From contig NZ_QXFK01000019.1 in NCBI RefSeq assembly GCF_003581645.1, forward strand, positions 620,001 to 684,000: DNA of 64,000 nucleotides, read 5' to 3'. Below, in pieces: positions 60,383 to 64,000 of this stretch. The DNA is from Pelagerythrobacter aerophilus (lineage in GTDB: Bacteria; Pseudomonadota; Alphaproteobacteria; Sphingomonadales; Sphingomonadaceae). The translations under genes and the position numbers were made by a program. Within the stretch, counting starts at the first letter, position 1. Each line of letters starts with the position of its first letter. A model generated the notes under the pieces. That model did no database searches. It worked only from the letters and a program-made list of their open reading frames with translations, and was not told the DNA's origin.

Positions 60383-61272
60383 ACGGCGCGCTGGCGCAGC
60401 GGATCGAGGAAGGACTCGAGGCTGCGGTTCACCCTGCGGTCACTGTTTTCGCCGCGCGACTCGCCGAGGAAGCGGGCGCGGCGGCAGCGCTGTTCTACGG
60501 TTCCAACCTGCGCACGGGCGAGCTCGAAGGCGTGCTCGACTTCTACCTCCTGCTGCCGGGCGATCAGGCAGAGCGCATCTGGCCGCGCGTGAGCTATCAC
60601 GAATGGGAGCACGAGGGGCGCGTGCTGCGTGCGAAAGTCGCGCGGATGGCCTTCGCGACATTCGTTCGGGCGGCCGAGGGGGAGAGCCGCGACACGACGA
60701 TCTGGGCGCGTTTCGTGCAGCCGAGCGCGCTGGTTTGGCTGTCGGCCGAGGATTGGCGTCCGCGCGTCGCTGCCGCGATCGCGAGCGCCGCGAAGACGGC
60801 GGCCCGGCTCGCCGCGGCGCTCGGGCCGGAAAGCGGTACGGCCGGGGATTACTGGCGCGCGCTGTTCCGCGCGACTTATCAGGCCGAGTTCCGGGTCGAG
60901 AAGCCGGGGCGCGAGGATTCGATCCTGTCGGTCAACGCCGCTCATTTCGAAGGGCTGTTGCCGCTCGCCTGGGAGGCACAGGGTATTCCCTTCGCGCGCG
61001 ATGGAGAACGGCTCGCGCCGCGCCTTTCGGCCACCGAGCGGCGGCGTATCCTGAGCTGGTGGGGGCGCCGGCGGCGTTTCGGCAAGCCGCTCAATCTCGC
61101 GCGACTGGTCAAGGCGAGCACGACCTTCGACGGGGCCGCGCGCTACGCGGCTTGGAAGATCGAACGGCACACGGGCGTTCCCGTAGCGATCACGCCTTGG
61201 CGCGAACGGCACCCGGTGCTGGCCGCGCCGGGCGTGCTCTTCAGAGTCTGGCGCGCGCGCCGGCGCGGTTAG
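60379..61272 (+). CDS. Nucleotidyltransferase-like protein, possibly Tam41-type phosphatidate cytidylyltransferase
   Basis: This is a 297-residue protein. Residues 34-58 read AALFYGSNLRTGELEGVLDF, matching the G-S ... D-F pattern of nucleotidyltransferase-fold Tam41 proteins (mitochondrial CDP-diacylglycerol synthases), followed by YLLLPG. The remainder is helical and basic with no membrane helix. Coupling to a lipid kinase gene by a GTGA overlap supports a lipid role. I am not sure of the family; another NTase-fold group is possible. It converges on sufA with a four-base overlap. Confidence 0.6.
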   Translation: MNGALAQRIEEGLEAAVHPAVTVFAARLAEEAGAAAALFYGSNLRTGELEGVLDFYLLLPGDQAERIWPRVSYHEWEHEGRVLRAKVARMAFATFVRAAEGESRDTTIWARFVQPSALVWLSAEDWRPRVAAAIASAAKTAARLAAALGPESGTAGDYWRALFRATYQAEFRVEKPGREDSILSVNAAHFEGLLPLAWEAQGIPFARDGERLAPRLSATERRRILSWWGRRRRFGKPLNLARLVKASTTFDGAARYAAWKIERHTGVPVAITPWRERHPVLAAPGVLFRVWRARRRG

Positions 61273-61625
61273 ACCATGAAGCTTTCGCCGCAGCCGCAGG
61301 CACCCTTGGCATTAGGATTCTCGAACACGAAGCCGGCGGTGAAATCGTCCTCGCGCCAGTCCATCACGCTGCCGACGAGGTAGAGCACGCTCGCTCCATC
61401 AATGTAGAACGTGCCGCCGGGCGTTTCGATCTTCTCATCGAACGCCTGTTCCTCGGTCACATAATCGACCGAATAGGCGAGGCCCGAGCAGCCGCGCCGC
61501 GGCGTCGAGAGCTTGACCCCGATGGCGCCTTCGGGCGCCTTCGCCATGAGGTCGGCGATGCGCCGCTCGGCCGCTTCTGTCAGCGTGACGGCGGCAGGGC
61601 GTTGGCGGGTTTTGGTCTCGGTCAT
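61269..61625 (-). CDS. sufA: Iron-sulfur assembly scaffold/carrier, A-type (SufA/HesB)
   Basis: This 118-residue protein has the A-type carrier signature: a first Cys in TPRRGCSGLAYSVDYV and the C-terminal CGCGESF pair. It shuttles Fe-S clusters to apo-enzymes. It is the last gene of the suf cluster here, 27 bases after the SufT gene. The fumarase and ferredoxin elsewhere in the window are the kind of clients it would serve. Confidence 0.92.
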   Translation of the reverse strand: MTETKTRQRPAAVTLTEAAERRIADLMAKAPEGAIGVKLSTPRRGCSGLAYSVDYVTEEQAFDEKIETPGGTFYIDGASVLYLVGSVMDWREDDFTAGFVFENPNAKGACGCGESFMV

Positions 61626-61652
61626 GATACAAATCTATCCTTCGGAGATCGC

Positions 61653-62168
61653 CTAGAGCATCCCCAGTTCGAGCCGCGCCTCGTCGGTCATCTTGTCCGG
61701 GCCCCATGGCGGGTCCCACACCAGGTTCACTTCGGCATCGCGCACCCCGGGTACGGAGGCCGCACGCAGCTCGACCTCGCCGGGCATGGATTCGGCGACG
61801 GGGCAGTGCGGCGTGGTCAGCGTCATGGTGATCGTCACGCCGCTTTCGCCGTCGACGTCGACGCCGTAGATCAGGCCCAGATCGTAGATATTGACCGGAA
61901 TCTCGGGGTCGTAGATCTCCTTGAGCGCTGCGATCACCGCCTCGTAGAGCTCGCCGCCCGGCGCGCCGGCCGACACGGTCTCCGGTTTCTTCTGCAGAAA
62001 GCCTTCGAGATAATCGCGCTTGCGCTCCAGCTTCTCGCCCATCGTCTCCCCCGAGCTTTCCTCGGGGTCGACCGCATCCGACACGCGCGCGCGGGGCGGT
62101 TTCGCGAAACCCTCGTTCGGCGCGGGCGCGGCCACGTATTCCTTCTTCTTTTCGCTCGCTTCGGTCAT
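61653..62168 (-). CDS. sufT: SUF system Fe-S assembly protein SufT (DUF59/MIP18)
   Basis: This 171-residue protein has a disordered Lys/Glu/Pro-rich N-terminus of about 75 residues and a MIP18/DUF59 domain: YEAVIAALKEIYDPEIPVNI, YDLGLIYGVDVD, TLTTPHCPVAESMPGEV (conserved Cys) and VNLVWDPPWGPDKM. SufT helps mature Fe-S proteins. The ATG overlaps the sufS stop (ATGA), so they are coupled. Confidence 0.92.
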   Translation of the reverse strand: MTEASEKKKEYVAAPAPNEGFAKPPRARVSDAVDPEESSGETMGEKLERKRDYLEGFLQKKPETVSAGAPGGELYEAVIAALKEIYDPEIPVNIYDLGLIYGVDVDGESGVTITMTLTTPHCPVAESMPGEVELRAASVPGVRDAEVNLVWDPPWGPDKMTDEARLELGML

Positions 62169-63430
62169 CCGAAGATCCTCCTGGTGCGATCGATCCCGCG
62201 CAGCAGCGCCTCGACGTCGCTTTCGTCCGAATAGAGCCCGAAGCTCGCCCGCGCGGTGGCGGGGACGCCGAGATGGGCCATCAGCGGCTGCGCGCAGTGG
62301 TGTCCGGCGCGGATCGCGACGTGTTCCTCGTCCAATATGGTGCCGAGATCGTGCGGGTGAACCCCGCGCATCGCGAAACTTACGATTCCCGCGCTGTCGG
62401 CGGGGCCGAACAGCGTCACGTCGTTCATCCCGTAGAGCGCCTCGCGCAAGTGCCCGACCAGCGCGCACTCGTGCGCGTGGATGCGATCGATCCCGATGCT
62501 CTCGACATAGTCGCATGCGGCGGCGAAGCCGATCGCCTCGACGATCGCGGGGGTGCCCGCCTCGAACCGCTGCGGCGGGGGGGCATAGGTCGTGCGTTCG
62601 AAAGTCACCTTCTCGATCATCGAGCCGCCGCCCTGCCACGGTGGCATAGCATCGAGCAGCTCGGCCCGGCCCCAGAGCGCGCCCACCCCGGTCGGGCCGT
62701 AGAGCTTGTGCGCGCTGAAGGCGTAGAAGTCGCAGCCGATCGCCGCGACATCGACCGGCAGGCGCGGCACGGCCTGGCATCCGTCGAGCAGCAGCTTCGC
62801 CCCCACTGAATGCGCCAGCTCCGCCGCGCGCTTCGCGTCGACCACCGAGCCAAGCACGTTCGAGATATGTGCGAAGGCGACCATGGTGTGGTCCTTCGTC
62901 AGCATGCGCTCGGCCGCGTCTAGATCGATCCTGCCGTCTTCGGTCAGCGGGCAGACATCGACCTCCCACCCGGCAAGCTGCCAGGGAACGATGTTCGAAT
63001 GATGCTCGAGCGTGGAGAGCAGCACGCGGCCCTTATGGGGGTAGCTGTAGGCGACGAGGTTGATCGCCTCAGTCGCGCCGCGGCTGAAGATCAGCTCCTC
63101 CTCGCGCCCGCCGACAAAGCCCGCAACCCGCCGCCGCGCCGCCTCGTAGCCGAGCGTCATCTCGGCCGAGCGCGTATAGACGCCGCGGTGGACCGTTGCG
63201 TAGTCCGCCCCGATCGCGCGGGAGACGGCGTCGATCACCGCTTGCGGCTTCTGCGCAGTGGCAGCGGTGTCGAGATAGTGCCACGGCTTGCCCTCGGCGG
63301 TGACGAGGCCGGGGAAATCCTTGCGAACATCGCGAGCCCCGGTGAAGGCCGGGGCCTCAGGCCGCTGGCGCTCGGCGAGCGGGCTAAGGTCTCCGCCTTC
63401 GCGGGAGTTCGGGGAGACACGCCCGCTCAC
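62165..63430 (-). CDS. sufS: Cysteine desulfurase SufS
   Basis: This 421-residue PLP enzyme takes sulfur from cysteine for Fe-S cluster building. Class II features are visible: YLDTAATAQKPQAVIDAV, TVHRGVYTRSAEMTLGYEAA, HHSNIVPWQ, the PLP Lys in FSAHKLYGPTGVGAL and the catalytic Cys in RAGHHCAQPL. The first 30 residues are a variable extension. It uses a GTG start that overlaps the sufD stop (GTGA). Confidence 0.95.
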   Translation of the reverse strand: MSGRVSPNSREGGDLSPLAERQRPEAPAFTGARDVRKDFPGLVTAEGKPWHYLDTAATAQKPQAVIDAVSRAIGADYATVHRGVYTRSAEMTLGYEAARRRVAGFVGGREEELIFSRGATEAINLVAYSYPHKGRVLLSTLEHHSNIVPWQLAGWEVDVCPLTEDGRIDLDAAERMLTKDHTMVAFAHISNVLGSVVDAKRAAELAHSVGAKLLLDGCQAVPRLPVDVAAIGCDFYAFSAHKLYGPTGVGALWGRAELLDAMPPWQGGGSMIEKVTFERTTYAPPPQRFEAGTPAIVEAIGFAAACDYVESIGIDRIHAHECALVGHLREALYGMNDVTLFGPADSAGIVSFAMRGVHPHDLGTILDEEHVAIRAGHHCAQPLMAHLGVPATARASFGLYSDESDVEALLRGIDRTRRIFG

Positions 63431-64000
63431 AGGTGCAGATCCAGCTTGGCAAGAGCGATGCCCATCAGTCGCTCGCGCTCGGCTTCATCGTCCAGCGCCA
63501 CGAACGCGTCGCCGATGAAGGCCTGGACCAGCAGACGCCGCGAAAGCTCGGGCGAGAGGCCGCGTGCCGCCATGTAGAAGCGCGCCGCCTCGTCGAGCTG
63601 GCCGACGCTCGCGCCGTGGGCGCATTTCACGTCGTCGGCGAAGATCTCGAGCTGCGGCACCGCGTTTACGCTCGCGCCTTTTTCGAGCAGCAGCCCCTTG
63701 AAGCTCTGCGCCGCATCGGTCTTCTGCGCGTCTCGCACGACGTCGATCTGGCCGAGGAAATTGCCGGTGCCCTTGCCCCAGTGGGCCGCGCGAACGACCT
63801 GGTTGCTGGTCGCTTCGGGCTCGGCATGGATCACATGGGTGACGAACTCGCGCACGGTGTCGCGCCCGCCGAGGGTGACGCCGCCGAGCTCGAAATGCGC
63901 GCCCTTCGCAAGCCGCACTTCAACCTCGATCCGGCCCAGCTTCCCGGCGGCGATCACCGCAAACAGCTCGCACTGCGCGCCTTCGCCGACCGAGAAGCGC
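63427..64000 (-). CDS. sufD: Fe-S cluster assembly protein SufD (partial, 5' end outside window)
   Basis: Only the C-terminal 190 or so residues are present, running open to the window edge. They show the SufB/SufD beta-helix pattern with GKGTGNFLGQIDVVRDAQKT, FKGLLLEKGASVNAVPQLEI and the conserved DDVKCAHGASVGQLDEAARF and YMAARGLSPELSRRLLVQAF. SufD forms the SufBCD scaffold with SufB and SufC, presumably encoded beyond base 64000. It is coupled to sufS by a GTGA overlap. Confidence 0.94.
   Translation of the reverse strand, partial: RFSVGEGAQCELFAVIAAGKLGRIEVEVRLAKGAHFELGGVTLGGRDTVREFVTHVIHAEPEATSNQVVRAAHWGKGTGNFLGQIDVVRDAQKTDAAQSFKGLLLEKGASVNAVPQLEIFADDVKCAHGASVGQLDEAARFYMAARGLSPELSRRLLVQAFIGDAFVALDDEAERERLMGIALAKLDLHL

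Overview
The window reads as chromosome of a high-GC alphaproteobacterium, most likely a sphingomonad (order Sphingomonadales, perhaps Erythrobacteraceae). This rests on gene content: an N-terminally extended S9, a UrcA-family protein, an MmcB-like repair protein, a PopZ-like DUF2497 protein behind a TolC gene, large TonB-dependent receptors without SusD, and a SUF cluster. The assignment is inference; no marker was searched. I see no insertion sequence, prophage, CRISPR array or rRNA. There is one tRNA, Arg(CCG).

Layout. 1-620: end of rplM and rpsI. 750-4694: a TonB receptor overlapping a beta-propeller phytase lipoprotein, behind a candidate Pho box. 4710-10897: metallophosphoesterase and lipid kinase, small membrane protein, UrcA protein, LytTR two-component pair, class I fumarase. 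11049-17152: degenerate PCMT, TolC, PopZ-like protein, S9 peptidase, ferredoxin, MmcB and a hypothetical gene. 17272-24442: tRNA, then regulator-centred stress and efflux modules (HxlR/DUF5996/pirins, acetyltransferases and an MFS pump, MerR plus CDF metal exporter).

24463-44302 is a carbohydrate-utilisation locus aimed at alpha-mannan or N-glycan-type mannosides: three GH92 genes (one broken), GH125, GH43, GH2, a TonB receptor, a ROK sugar kinase, a ROK repressor, a FucP-type permease and mannose-6-phosphate isomerase. Together they give uptake, trimming to mannose, import and entry into glycolysis.

44737-58086 is the most unusual part: a 1667-residue BapA-like secreted adhesin with 99 uninterrupted Asp-Ala dipeptides, followed by a complete type I secretion system (TolC, ABC transporter, HlyD). 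Translationally coupled to the exporter is a 1025-residue protein fusing an unrecognised N-terminal region, a helical toroid-like region and a full MurF-like amide ligase. A MarR-type regulator closes the group. I propose that the ligase modifies the adhesin, possibly at the acidic repeat, or links it to the wall. This is inference from context and cyanophycin-synthetase-like precedent.

58096-64000: an M20 amidohydrolase, a lipid kinase coupled to a nucleotidyltransferase-like protein, and sufA, sufT, sufS and partial sufD.
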